A stretch of 64,000 nucleotides of DNA from Staphylococcus succinus (GTDB taxonomy: Bacteria; Bacillota; Bacilli; Staphylococcales; Staphylococcaceae), in contig NZ_CP118976.1 in NCBI RefSeq assembly GCF_029024945.1, positions 1,736,001 to 1,800,000 on the forward strand, read 5' to 3'. Positions 50,516 through 59,826 of this stretch are shown here, in pieces. Position 1 is the stretch's first letter. Every line of letters begins with the position of its first letter. Both the position numbers and the translations under genes were made by a program. The notes beneath the pieces are model-generated. The model made no database searches. It was not told the DNA's origin and was given only the letters and a program-made list of their open reading frames with translations.

Positions 50516-51310
50516 TTAGATTTCTATTTGTTCTACTTTCACTTTCATGTGAAGCCATTCTTCAATAATACTTTCGATATGTTCCGTATCGCCTGTAGCA
50601 AAAAACTTATGGGCTGGTTTTCTTTTATAACCAGCATGTTCATTACTGAATGTTAATAACGCACTCACTTCCCGTGCTGTTTCTAAACCAGACGAAATGA
50701 CAACCTTTTCTCCACCAAAATAATCATTAATATATTGATATAGCAATGGATAGTGGGTACATCCTAAAATAACTGTATCCGCATCACTATTTCTCCACTG
50801 TTTAAGCGTTTGATGCATAATAATACTGGTAATAGTTGGATCTTTATAGCGCATTTGTTCAACTAAAGGGACGAATCCTGGACAGGCAACACCTGAGACT
50901 TCAACATTAGGATTTATATTTTTAATATGATGTCTATATGCTTCAGATTTTATTGTACCTTCTGTACCTAAAATTAAAACATTTTTATTTTTAGTCGTCA
51001 TAATTGCAGTTCTAGCTCCAGGTTCTATTACGCCGATAACGGGAATCGCTAGCAAATTTTGTAAATGATTCAACGCAACAGCTGTAGCTGTATTACAAGC
51101 AATCACTAACATTTTAATATCAAATGTCATGAGTTGTTCAGCCAACTCTGTTGTAAATTGCCTTACTTCAGATCCATCTCTTGGACCATAAGGACATCGT
51201 TTAATATCCCCTAAATAATAAATTGTTTCATTTGGAAGTTGACGCATAATTTCTTTAGCAACCGTTAATCCGCCTACTCCTGAGTCGATTACACCAATTG
51301 GTTTGTCCAT
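50516..51310 (-). CDS. murI: Glutamate racemase
   Basis: MurI supplies D-glutamate for peptidoglycan. The 264-residue protein has IGVIDSGVGGLTVAKE near 4-19, the first catalytic Cys in VIACNTATAVAL near 72 and the second in VILGCTHYPLL near 184. I use the ATG at 51310 (MDKPIGV), preceded by AAGGATG; an ATG 12 nt earlier is too close to that site. It heads the murI-rdgB-yfcE unit. Confidence 0.96.
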   Translation of the reverse strand: MDKPIGVIDSGVGGLTVAKEIMRQLPNETIYYLGDIKRCPYGPRDGSEVRQFTTELAEQLMTFDIKMLVIACNTATAVALNHLQNLLAIPVIGVIEPGARTAIMTTKNKNVLILGTEGTIKSEAYRHHIKNINPNVEVSGVACPGFVPLVEQMRYKDPTITSIIMHQTLKQWRNSDADTVILGCTHYPLLYQYINDYFGGEKVVISSGLETAREVSALLTFSNEHAGYKRKPAHKFFATGDTEHIESIIEEWLHMKVKVEQIEI

Positions 51311-51467
51311 AGTCAAATTCATCCTTACTTATTTACTTGTAATTTATTTTAGCACAGTAGTGATTTCAAAATCATTTATCACGATTGAAATAAAGGTTTT
51401 TATTATATATATAATATCTACTGGCTTTAATCATATTGTAATCCTTATTATATTATGTACAAAAAAT

Positions 51468-51502
51468 GGGCTTAACATCTGTTCACCACAAATGTTAAGC
51501 CC
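51468..51502 (-). terminator. Terminator after sdhCAB
   Basis: GGGCTTAACAT and ATGTTAAGCCC form a perfect 11-bp stem, followed by TTTTTTG on minus, 20 nt after the sdhB stop. Confidence 0.92.
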
Positions 51503-51522
51503 TAATTTAAAATGATCGTCCA

Positions 51523-52350
51523 TTAATTAACTTGGTGATCTGAACCAAAGAATGATTTGAACATATGGAAAGATGTTTCTCTATTTAATGCTGCAATAGA
51601 TGTTGTCAAAGGAATCCCTTTAGGACATGCATTGACACAGTTTTGAGAATTTCCACACTCTTGTAATCCGCCACCGCCCATTAATGCATCTAGGCGTTCG
51701 TCTTTAGTCATTGAGCCTGTTGGATGTAAATTAAATAATCTTACTTGAGAAATCGCTTGTGCTCCAACGAAATCATTATTACTTGTAACATTTGGACAAA
51801 CTTCTAAACAAACACCACAAGTCATACATTTCGATAATTCATACGCAGTTTGGCGTTTTTTCTCTGGCATACGTGGCCCTGGACCTAAATCATAAGTACC
51901 ATCAATTGGGACCCAAGCTTTCATTCGTTTTAAGTTGTCGAACATTCTTGTACGATCTACTTGTAAGTCACGAATCACTGGGAATGTATTCATCGGTTCA
52001 AGTTTAATAGGTTGTTCTAATTGATCAACGATTGCAGAACATGATTGTCTTGCTTTACCGTTGATAACCATTGAACATGCGCCACATACTTCTTCTAAAC
52101 AGTTCATATCCCAAATAACAGGCGTTGTTTTTTCACCTTTACTATTAACTGGATTACGTCTAATTTCCATTAAACATGCGATAATATTCAAATTTTCTCT
52201 ATAAGGAATTTCAAATTCTTCTTCATAAGGTTTTGACTTATCATCATCTTGACGCTTAATTATTAGTTTAATTGATTTCTTTTTGTTTTGTTGTTGCTCA
52301 CCTTGAACATCTTGTGTCGGAGTATCATTTACTTTTTTAGTTTCTGCCAT
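51523..52350 (-). CDS. sdhB: Succinate dehydrogenase iron-sulfur subunit
   Basis: SdhB passes electrons from the flavin to the b-haem subunit. The 275-residue protein shows the plant-type [2Fe-2S] site CLEEVCGACSM...C near 84-108, and two C-terminal ferredoxin-type clusters, CMTCGVCLEVCP near 176-187 and CGNSQNCVNACPKG near 232-245. A Gln- and Lys-rich N-terminal extension of about 25 residues precedes the conserved part. It begins 2 nt after sdhA. Confidence 0.97.
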   Translation of the reverse strand: MAETKKVNDTPTQDVQGEQQQNKKKSIKLIIKRQDDDKSKPYEEEFEIPYRENLNIIACLMEIRRNPVNSKGEKTTPVIWDMNCLEEVCGACSMVINGKARQSCSAIVDQLEQPIKLEPMNTFPVIRDLQVDRTRMFDNLKRMKAWVPIDGTYDLGPGPRMPEKKRQTAYELSKCMTCGVCLEVCPNVTSNNDFVGAQAISQVRLFNLHPTGSMTKDERLDALMGGGGLQECGNSQNCVNACPKGIPLTTSIAALNRETSFHMFKSFFGSDHQVN

Positions 52351-52352
52351 GA

Positions 52353-54116
52353 TTATTTACCTCCTTTAGACTTCGTAGAATAGTCGCGTTTACGAGGTGG
52401 AATTAAACTTACATCGACGGGTTCGTATGTAAATTTAGGTGCTTCAGTTTTTCCTTGATAAGATGCTAAAGTAGTTTTCAACCATTCTTCATCATTTCTT
52501 TCAGGAAACTCTGGTTTGTAATGTGCACCACGAGACTCGTTTCGGTTGTATGCACCGATTGTAATAACGCGGGCTAATACTAGCATATTCCATAATTGAC
52601 GTGTGAAGAATACAGCTTGGTTACTCCAAGTTTGAGTATCTTCAATATCAATATTTTGATAACGTTCCATCAATTCAACAATTTTTTTGTCTGTTTCTAA
52701 TAAACTCTTATTCTCACGAACCACAGTAACATTCGCCGTCATAATTTCACCAAGTTCTCGATGAAGTTTATAAGCATTTTCAGTACCTTTCATGTTCAGT
52801 AAATAATCAAATTGCTCTTGTGCATCCTGAACATGCTTCTCAAAAAGACTTTCATCTAATTCGGTATATGACTTCTCAATATTTGAGATATAGTCAATAG
52901 CATTTGGACCTGCGACAGTACCACCATAAATAGCTGATAATAAAGAATTAGCGCCTAAACGGTTACCACCATGTTGTGAGTAATCACATTCGCCTGCTGC
53001 AAATAAACCTTTGATATTTGTCATTTGATCAAAATCAACATACAAACCACCCATTGAGTAATGTACTGCTGGGAATATCTTCATTGGGACTTTGCGAGGG
53101 TCATCGCCAGTGAATTTTTCATAAATTTCAATAATACCGCCTAATTTAACATCTAACTCATGTGGATCTTTATGTGATAAATCTAGATAAACCATGTTCT
53201 CACCATTGATACCTAATTTTTGGTTAACACATACGTCGAAGATTTCACGGGTCGCGATATCACGAGGCACCAAGTTACCATAGTCTGGATACTTTTCTTC
53301 TAAGAAGTACCATGGTTTCCCATCTTTATAAGTCCATATACGGCCACCTTCACCACGTGCAGACTCACTCATTAATCTTAATTTATCATCACCAGGTATA
53401 GCCGTTGGATGAATTTGAATAAACTCACCATTCGCGTACTTAGCACCTTGTTGATAAACGATTGAGGCTGCTGATCCAGTATTAATCATTGAGTTAGTTG
53501 TCTTACCAAATATGATACCTGGACCACCCGTTGCCATAATAACTGCATCTGAACCAAAGGATTCAATTTTTGCTGTTGTCATATTTTGCGCAACGATACC
53601 TCTTGCCATATTGTCATCATCTTTAATGATTCCTAGGAATTCCCATCCCTCATATTTTGTTACGAGGCCGTCTACTTCAAAACTACGAACTTGTTCATCT
53701 AAAGCATAAAGTAATTGTTGTCCTGTTGTAGCGCCAGCATATGCTGTTCTATGATGTAATGTACCACCAAAACGTCTAAAATCTAATAACCCTTCATTTG
53801 TTCTATTGAACATGACACCCATGCGATCAAGTAAATGAATAATCTGTGGTGCTGCTTCTGTCATCGCTTTAACAGGTGGTTGATTCGCTAAGAAATCTCC
53901 GCCATATACAGTATCATCAAAGTGAACTGTTGGAGAATCTCCTTCACCTTTAGTATTGACCGCTCCGTTGATGCCACCTTGTGCGCACACAGAGTGTGAA
54001 CGTTTAACAGGAACAAGCGAGAATAAATCTACATGTGCACCTTGTTCAGCTGCTTTAATTGTTGACATAAGACCAGCAAGTCCGCCTCCGACAACAATAA
54101 CTTTCTTCTCTGCCAT
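52353..54116 (-). CDS. sdhA: Succinate dehydrogenase flavoprotein subunit
   Basis: SdhA oxidises succinate to fumarate with covalent FAD. The 587-residue protein shows the FAD-binding VVGGGLAGLMSTIKA near 7-21, the flavin-linking His in RSHSVCAQGGINGA near 39-52, the active-site EFIQIHPTAIPG, SESARGEGG and GGNRLGANSLLSA. Length and order match the Bacillus-type quinone reductase with a single SdhC anchor. Nothing is missing. Confidence 0.97.
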   Translation of the reverse strand: MAEKKVIVVGGGLAGLMSTIKAAEQGAHVDLFSLVPVKRSHSVCAQGGINGAVNTKGEGDSPTVHFDDTVYGGDFLANQPPVKAMTEAAPQIIHLLDRMGVMFNRTNEGLLDFRRFGGTLHHRTAYAGATTGQQLLYALDEQVRSFEVDGLVTKYEGWEFLGIIKDDDNMARGIVAQNMTTAKIESFGSDAVIMATGGPGIIFGKTTNSMINTGSAASIVYQQGAKYANGEFIQIHPTAIPGDDKLRLMSESARGEGGRIWTYKDGKPWYFLEEKYPDYGNLVPRDIATREIFDVCVNQKLGINGENMVYLDLSHKDPHELDVKLGGIIEIYEKFTGDDPRKVPMKIFPAVHYSMGGLYVDFDQMTNIKGLFAAGECDYSQHGGNRLGANSLLSAIYGGTVAGPNAIDYISNIEKSYTELDESLFEKHVQDAQEQFDYLLNMKGTENAYKLHRELGEIMTANVTVVRENKSLLETDKKIVELMERYQNIDIEDTQTWSNQAVFFTRQLWNMLVLARVITIGAYNRNESRGAHYKPEFPERNDEEWLKTTLASYQGKTEAPKFTYEPVDVSLIPPRKRDYSTKSKGGK

Positions 54117-54158
54117 AAATTGTCACTCCCCTAAATATATATCAAAGACTTTTCTAAA

Positions 54159-54770
54159 TTATAAAAATGCAAGAATAGCACTTAAACCGATGTATGATAC
54201 TACTAAAAATACGATAAGTGAAACCCAAGTGAAAATTTGTTGTGATCTTTTAGATTGTAGTACACCCCATGTTACTAAGAATGACCATAAACCATTCGCA
54301 AAGTGGAATGTTACTGATAACATACATACAATATAAAAAATCAACCATAATGGATTTGATACAATATCGTGTACCATGTCGTAATTTACTTCATGGCCTA
54401 ATGCACGTTGGATACGTGTTTGCCATAAATGAATAGCAACAAATACAAACGTTAAAATACCAGTGATACGTTGTAATAAGAACATCCAGTTTCTAAACTT
54501 AGAATAATGTCCTACGTTTTCTTTTGCCGTGAAGGCAATATGTACACCATAAACTGCGTGATAGAAAATCGGAATATAAATGACTACAAATTCCAATACA
54601 ATTAAAAAAGGTAAAGATTCCATAAATCCGGCTGCCTTGTTAAATGCATCAGCACCTTTAGTCGCTTGATGATTAACAAGTAAATGAATTAATAAGAATC
54701 CACCTATTGGTATCACGCCTAATAATGAATGTAAGCGTCTTAAATAGAATTGATTTTTCGAATATGCCAA
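54159..54770 (-). CDS. sdhC: Succinate dehydrogenase cytochrome b558 subunit
   Basis: SdhC is the dihaem membrane anchor that passes electrons to menaquinone. The 203-residue protein has five hydrophobic segments and histidines at the expected haem positions (RRLHSLLG, LLIHLLVNH, FYHAVYGVH, FVAIHLWQ, VTFHFANG). It is first in sdhCAB; the ATG follows AGGAGG at 54774-54779. The 340-bp region upstream must hold the operon promoter, where no strong regulatory motif stands out. Confidence 0.96.
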   Translation of the reverse strand: MAYSKNQFYLRRLHSLLGVIPIGGFLLIHLLVNHQATKGADAFNKAAGFMESLPFLIVLEFVVIYIPIFYHAVYGVHIAFTAKENVGHYSKFRNWMFLLQRITGILTFVFVAIHLWQTRIQRALGHEVNYDMVHDIVSNPLWLIFYIVCMLSVTFHFANGLWSFLVTWGVLQSKRSQQIFTWVSLIVFLVVSYIGLSAILAFL

Positions 54771-55067
54771 AAGGAGGCCCCCCTGTGAAACAATTGATTT
54801 TTTTGGATTTCCTTTTCTTTCAAGTGAATTAAGCTATTCTATTTATCATTAAAAACCATTAAGATAACAAGTTATTCCACCATAATATGTTTACTGCAAC
54901 AAAATAATTTACTCAATTATATTTAGCAGAAAAGTATATCCTGATTTAAAATTACATATTTTCTATAATACTAAGCATTAATGATAATATCTCTCAATTA
55001 GAAAACGCTTCCAATCACAAGTAAAAAAAAGATTTCCTGTTATTTGTTATTGTAACACTAAATTATA
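54771..55067. other. AT-rich region upstream of sdhCAB
   Basis: About 300 bp with no gene. The GGGGGGCC... run and AGGAGG next to the sdhC start form its ribosome binding site. The promoter lies here but I cannot fix it, and no clear CcpA-type operator is visible. Confidence 0.45.
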
Positions 55068-55106
55068 AAGTTTTGGGTATGAGAATGATTCTCATACCTA
55101 AAACTT
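55068..55106 (-). terminator. Terminator after uvrC with Fur-box-like core
   Basis: AAGTTTT-GGTATGAGAAT and its complement form a nearly perfect 19-bp hairpin 3 nt after the uvrC stop. The centre TGAGAATGATTCTCA (55080-55094) happens to be a 13 of 15 match to the Fur-type 7-1-7 operator. Confidence 0.8.
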
Positions 55107-55109
55107 TTG

Positions 55110-56897
55110 TCACTGTTTATCACTCAAAGCTTGATGTAAATTTTGAGCGACATTCTGAGGTAAACCTGCCACTTTAAGGTCTTCAATACTAGCCGCCTTC
55201 ATTTTTTTTATTGAACCAAAAGTGCGTAGTAATTTGGTCTTACGTTTAGAACCAATCCCCTCTACAGTATCCAACACTGACTGGAGGCCTGTCTTTTGAC
55301 GTGTTTGTCTATGGAAAGTAATCGCAAATCTATGCACTTCATCTTGAATTCTCTGTAATAAATAAAAAGCTTGGCTATTTTTCTTTAATGGAACAATTTC
55401 GGCACTTTCACCATATAATATTTCAGAAGTTTGGTGCTTATCATTTTTACGCAACCCTGCTACGGGTATATCTAAGCCGAGTTCATTTTCTAAAACATCC
55501 ATAACGCCATTCATATGTCCTTTACCACCATCGACAATAATTAAGTCTGGTAAGGGCGTCCCTTCATTTAATACTCGAGTATAACGTCTGCGCACGACTT
55601 CTCTCATTGATTTATAATCATCTGGACCTTCAACGGTTTTAATTTTATATTTGCGGTAGCCTTTTTTATTGGGCTTACCATCTATAAATGAGACCATTGC
55701 TGAAACAGGATCGATTCCTTGAATATTAGAATTATCAAAAGCTTCAATTCTTATTGGTGTTTGAATACCCATATAGTCGCCTAATTCTTCTATTGCTTTA
55801 ACAGTACGTGACTCATCTTTAGAAATTAACTCAAATTTATTTTCTAAAGTAACTTCTGCATTATGATTTGCTAAATCTATCATTTCTTTCTTTTTACCTT
55901 TAATCGGTTGTACGATTTTGGTATCAACTACAGATTGAATAATATCACGATTTAAATGATTAGGTACATGTACTTCTTTGGGCAATAAATGTTGATTCAA
56001 TTCATAGAACTGTCCAATAAAGGTATAGAACTCTTCTTCTGCAGTCTGTTGAATCGGAATCATCGTAGCATCTCTTTTAATCATATTACCTTGTCTAATA
56101 AAGAATACTTGAATACACATCCAACCTTTGGAGACACTATAACCAAAAACATCTCTAATCGTATTATCTGAAGTCGTGATTTTTTGTTTCTTAGTTAAAT
56201 TGTGAATATGTTGAATTAAATCTCTATATTCTTTTGCTCTTTCAAAATCTAATGTTTCACTTGCTTCTAGCATCTTCTGTTCTAAATTTCTCAATATCGT
56301 TTTATCTTCACCATTTAGAAAATCGGTAATTTCTTTTGTCATTTCTGCGTATTTATTTAACTCTACTGGGTAAACACAAGGTCCTAAACATTGACCTATA
56401 TGATAGTATAAACATAATTTATCCGGCATTTTATCACATTTTCTAAATGGATATATCCGGTCTAATAACTTCTTAGTCTCTTGTGCAGAATAAGCATTAG
56501 GGTACGGGCCAAAGTATTTGCCACTCCCCTTTTTTACTGTACGTGTCACTATTAATCTTGGGTATTTTTCTTTAGTTATTTTAATAAATGGATAACTTTT
56601 ATCATCTTTGAGTAAGATATTATAGCGTGGTTGGTATTGTTTAATTAAATTTAATTCTAGAAGTAAGGATTCTGTTTCACTTGAAGTTACAATAAATTCA
56701 AAATCACGAATTTCCCCAACCAAACGTGTCGTTTTTGCATCATGTGCACCAGTAAAATATGATCTTAACCTATTTCTTAATCGCTTCGCTTTACCTACAT
56801 ATATCACTTGGTCATTGCGATCTCTCATTAAGTAACAACCAGGCTCCATTGGTACTACTGTCAATTTTTGTTTGATTTGTTCTTGATAAGTTTCCAC
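55110..56897 (-). CDS. uvrC: Excinuclease ABC subunit C
   Basis: UvrC makes both incisions in nucleotide excision repair. The 595-residue protein has an N-terminal GIY-YIG nuclease domain (PGCYLMRDRNDQVIYVGKAK near 19-38), a UVR UvrB-binding motif (LDFERAKEYRDLI near 216), the RNase H-like C-terminal nuclease domain (IEAFDNSNIQG, IVDGGKGH) and a terminal helix-hairpin-helix pair (VEGIGSKRKTKLL). It has its own terminator, and trxA lies upstream at a 180-nt distance. Confidence 0.97.
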   Translation of the reverse strand: METYQEQIKQKLTVVPMEPGCYLMRDRNDQVIYVGKAKRLRNRLRSYFTGAHDAKTTRLVGEIRDFEFIVTSSETESLLLELNLIKQYQPRYNILLKDDKSYPFIKITKEKYPRLIVTRTVKKGSGKYFGPYPNAYSAQETKKLLDRIYPFRKCDKMPDKLCLYYHIGQCLGPCVYPVELNKYAEMTKEITDFLNGEDKTILRNLEQKMLEASETLDFERAKEYRDLIQHIHNLTKKQKITTSDNTIRDVFGYSVSKGWMCIQVFFIRQGNMIKRDATMIPIQQTAEEEFYTFIGQFYELNQHLLPKEVHVPNHLNRDIIQSVVDTKIVQPIKGKKKEMIDLANHNAEVTLENKFELISKDESRTVKAIEELGDYMGIQTPIRIEAFDNSNIQGIDPVSAMVSFIDGKPNKKGYRKYKIKTVEGPDDYKSMREVVRRRYTRVLNEGTPLPDLIIVDGGKGHMNGVMDVLENELGLDIPVAGLRKNDKHQTSEILYGESAEIVPLKKNSQAFYLLQRIQDEVHRFAITFHRQTRQKTGLQSVLDTVEGIGSKRKTKLLRTFGSIKKMKAASIEDLKVAGLPQNVAQNLHQALSDKQ

Positions 56898-57031
56898 GCC
56901 AAATCCCTCCTTCCAATTATTTTACAATTCAACACTTCATCCACTACTAAAAACTATGGATATCACTTCATCTACATTATATATGTACTCATTCATAATT
57001 AACAATGGATTAAAACACTACAAATTGAAAA

Positions 57032-57060
57032 CTGGGACATTAAATAAATTAATGTCCCAG
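57032..57060 (-). terminator. Terminator after trxA
   Basis: CTGGGACATT and AATGTCCCAG flank a 9-nt loop with TTTT following on minus, 16 nt after the trxA stop. Confidence 0.88.
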
Positions 57061-57075
57061 TTTCATGGTAGATGC

Positions 57076-57390
57076 TTATAAGTATTTATCTAATACTTCT
57101 GCTAAGTTTTCTTTAGGTTGGAAGCCTACTACTTTATCTACTGGTTCTCCATCTTTAAATACGATTAAAGTTGGAATACTCATAACTTCAAATTTAGCAG
57201 CTGTTGATGGATTTTCATCTACATCTAATTTTAAAATGTTAGCTTTACCATCATAGTCTCCTGCTAATTCTTCTAATACTGGAGCTATCATCTTACAAGG
57301 GCCACACCATGTTGCCCAAAAATCTACTAAATTAACACCTGATTGAATATTTTCATCAAAGTTTGAATCTGTTACTTTTACGATTGCCAT
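57076..57390 (-). CDS. trxA: Thioredoxin
   Basis: The 104-residue protein has the active-site WCGPC at 28-32 and the cis-Pro block MSIPTLIVFKDG, with the GFQPKENL C-terminal helix start. It reduces protein disulfides with electrons from TrxB. I use the ATG at 57390 (MAIVKVTD) with GGAGG 10 nt before it; a TTG three codons earlier abuts that site. It lies 82 nt after mutS2. Confidence 0.98.
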   Translation of the reverse strand: MAIVKVTDSNFDENIQSGVNLVDFWATWCGPCKMIAPVLEELAGDYDGKANILKLDVDENPSTAAKFEVMSIPTLIVFKDGEPVDKVVGFQPKENLAEVLDKYL

Positions 57391-57471
57391 AAATGCCAAT
57401 CCTCCTTAAATTTCAAATGATGAAGAAATTATAACAGACTTTATATTATTCTGCATACCTCTTGCTCACGA

Positions 57472-59817
57472 TTATTTTAATTCTGCTACGGTAACACCAA
57501 ATCCACCTTCGCTTGGCATTCCGCTTCTATATGATGACACACTTTTGTGACGTTTTAAATGATTTTGTACGCCTTTTTGTAAAGCGCCTGTACCTTTCCC
57601 GTGAATAATGTAAACTTGTTCATAATTACTTAGTACCGCTTGGTCTAGATATTGGTCGACAGCAACCATTGCTTCATCATAACGATAACCACGTAAATCC
57701 AATTCCATTTTAATGCTTTGTCTATTTTCACGTTTAATCATTTTAGTTGGTTGCTCTTTTGTTTTTTTAGTTTTCTCTAAATCTTCTATAGGTAATTTCA
57801 TTTTAATGATACCCATTTGTACTACAGCTTCATCATTACCTATCATTTCTAGCACTTCACCTTTTTGTCCATATGTGAGTACTTTAACTTCATCACCAGC
57901 TTTGATTTCATCCCATTTTTTCTTTTGTATATTTTGTTTAATAGATTTAGCTTCATATCGGTCATCAAGTTGTTTTTTCTTATCAATTAATTCATGTTCT
58001 TTTACATCTGCACCTTTTTTATCTCTGAGTTCACGTAATTCTTTTAATATTTCATCTGCTTCTTTTGTAGCTGATTTCACGCGCTGATTCGCTTTTTCTT
58101 TAGCTTCTTCTAGCAGTTGCTTTTCTTGATTTTGATATTTTTCATATTGTTTAGCTAACGATGCGTGGGTGTCTTGTGCTTCCCTCAATAAATGATCTAA
58201 TTCTATACGCTGTTCATCCACACGTTTAGAATTATGTTCAAGAGATGCAATCATTTCATTAATCTCTTGCTCATCCTGACCAATCATTGATTTGGCTTTT
58301 TGAATAACCTTCATATTTAATCCTAATTTTTTTGAAATATCAAATGCATTTGACCGACCTGGTACACCCATTAATAATTTATAAGTAGGACTTAATGTTT
58401 TCACATCAAATTCTACACTCGCATTCATTACACCCTCTCTATTATAACTATAAGCTTTTAATTCAGGGTAATGGGTTGTAGCCATGACAAGAGAACCTAT
58501 GTCATGTACATGATCTAATATACTCATAGCTAAAGCTGCACCTTCACTAGGATCTGTCCCTGCACCGAGTTCATCAAAGAGAATCAAGCTATCACGCGTC
58601 GCATGTTTCAAAATCTCTACAATGTTCTTCATATGTGATGAGAAAGTAGACAGTGATTGCTCAATAGACTGTTCATCACCGATATCACAATATACATTTT
58701 CAAATATACTTAATTTACTTCCATCTAATGTTGGAATGAGCATGCCTGATTGGGCCATCATAATAATTAAACCTAGCGTTTTTAATGTAACAGTTTTACC
58801 ACCCGTGTTAGGACCAGTAATAATTACTGTTTCTATACCATCAGCAAACTCAATCGTATTCGCTACTACTGTGTTTCTGTCTAACAAAGGATGAAACGCT
58901 TTGGGTAAGTATACTGTTCTTTCCGTCGTGAATTCTGGCTTAGTTCCTTTGATAGAACGTGCGTAACGCGCTTTTGCAGTTAGGAAATCAATTTGTCCCA
59001 TAATAGACTCTGACACTAAGCATGCATCAGCTTCTTCAGCGACTTGGCCTGTAAGTTCAGTAAGTATGCGTTCACGTTCTACTGCTTCATCATTACGTAA
59101 ACGACTAATTTGGTTACTCATTTCTACGATAGATGATGGCTCAATGTACAATGTTTGTCCAGAAGCAGATTGATCATGTACTATACCATTAAAGTCTTGG
59201 CGATACTCAGCTTTAACTGGTATAACATTGCGCTCGTTACGTACAGTTATGATTGCATCAGATAGTTTTTTTTGATTGGCCTGACTTTTTACTATTTTAT
59301 CTAAATTTTGCTTTATTCTTTGTGTAGCGCTGGAAATCTTACTGCGTATACCTTGCAATTCATAACTCGCATTATCAAACAAATCATATGCATCACATTT
59401 TTGATGAATGTTTTGATATAAATCGGATAAAATTGGCAATTGTTCCATTCTATCATTGAGAATTGGATAATTTAAATCTTCTTCTTCTAATAAACTATTA
59501 TAAAAAGTTTTATACTGATTTTGTATTTGTATCAATCTTTTAATTAAATTCAATTCACTTACATTTAAAACGCCACCAATTGTTGCTCTATGAATAAGTG
59601 GTGAGATTTTAGCCAAACCACTTAGACTTGGCATGCGATGTTTGTTATAAATTTGTGAGATTTCATCTGTTTCATTCATTTGAAATTCAATAGTGTGAAA
59701 ATCAGTCGCTGGTGTCATCCCTTTAACTTTTTCTATACCTATATCACTCATCGTTTCTTTTTCAACAAGTGCTTTTATTTTATCGAATTCTAAGACATTT
59801 AATGATTTCTGTCTCAT
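57472..59817 (-). CDS. mutS2: MutS2, endonuclease/ribosome-splitting ATPase
   Basis: The 781-residue protein has the MutS core and clamp helices, the ATPase domain with Walker A GPNTGGKTVTLK near 334-345 and Walker B LILFDELGAGTDPSEG near 410, a long coiled coil (about 510-625) and a C-terminal Smr domain (LDLRGYRYDEAM, IHGKGTGALQKGV). It lacks the mismatch-recognition domain of MutS. Homologues suppress recombination, and in Bacillus split collided ribosomes. It starts 9 nt after polX. Confidence 0.96.
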   Translation of the reverse strand: MRQKSLNVLEFDKIKALVEKETMSDIGIEKVKGMTPATDFHTIEFQMNETDEISQIYNKHRMPSLSGLAKISPLIHRATIGGVLNVSELNLIKRLIQIQNQYKTFYNSLLEEEDLNYPILNDRMEQLPILSDLYQNIHQKCDAYDLFDNASYELQGIRSKISSATQRIKQNLDKIVKSQANQKKLSDAIITVRNERNVIPVKAEYRQDFNGIVHDQSASGQTLYIEPSSIVEMSNQISRLRNDEAVERERILTELTGQVAEEADACLVSESIMGQIDFLTAKARYARSIKGTKPEFTTERTVYLPKAFHPLLDRNTVVANTIEFADGIETVIITGPNTGGKTVTLKTLGLIIMMAQSGMLIPTLDGSKLSIFENVYCDIGDEQSIEQSLSTFSSHMKNIVEILKHATRDSLILFDELGAGTDPSEGAALAMSILDHVHDIGSLVMATTHYPELKAYSYNREGVMNASVEFDVKTLSPTYKLLMGVPGRSNAFDISKKLGLNMKVIQKAKSMIGQDEQEINEMIASLEHNSKRVDEQRIELDHLLREAQDTHASLAKQYEKYQNQEKQLLEEAKEKANQRVKSATKEADEILKELRELRDKKGADVKEHELIDKKKQLDDRYEAKSIKQNIQKKKWDEIKAGDEVKVLTYGQKGEVLEMIGNDEAVVQMGIIKMKLPIEDLEKTKKTKEQPTKMIKRENRQSIKMELDLRGYRYDEAMVAVDQYLDQAVLSNYEQVYIIHGKGTGALQKGVQNHLKRHKSVSSYRSGMPSEGGFGVTVAELK

Positions 59818-59826
59818 ACGATCCCT

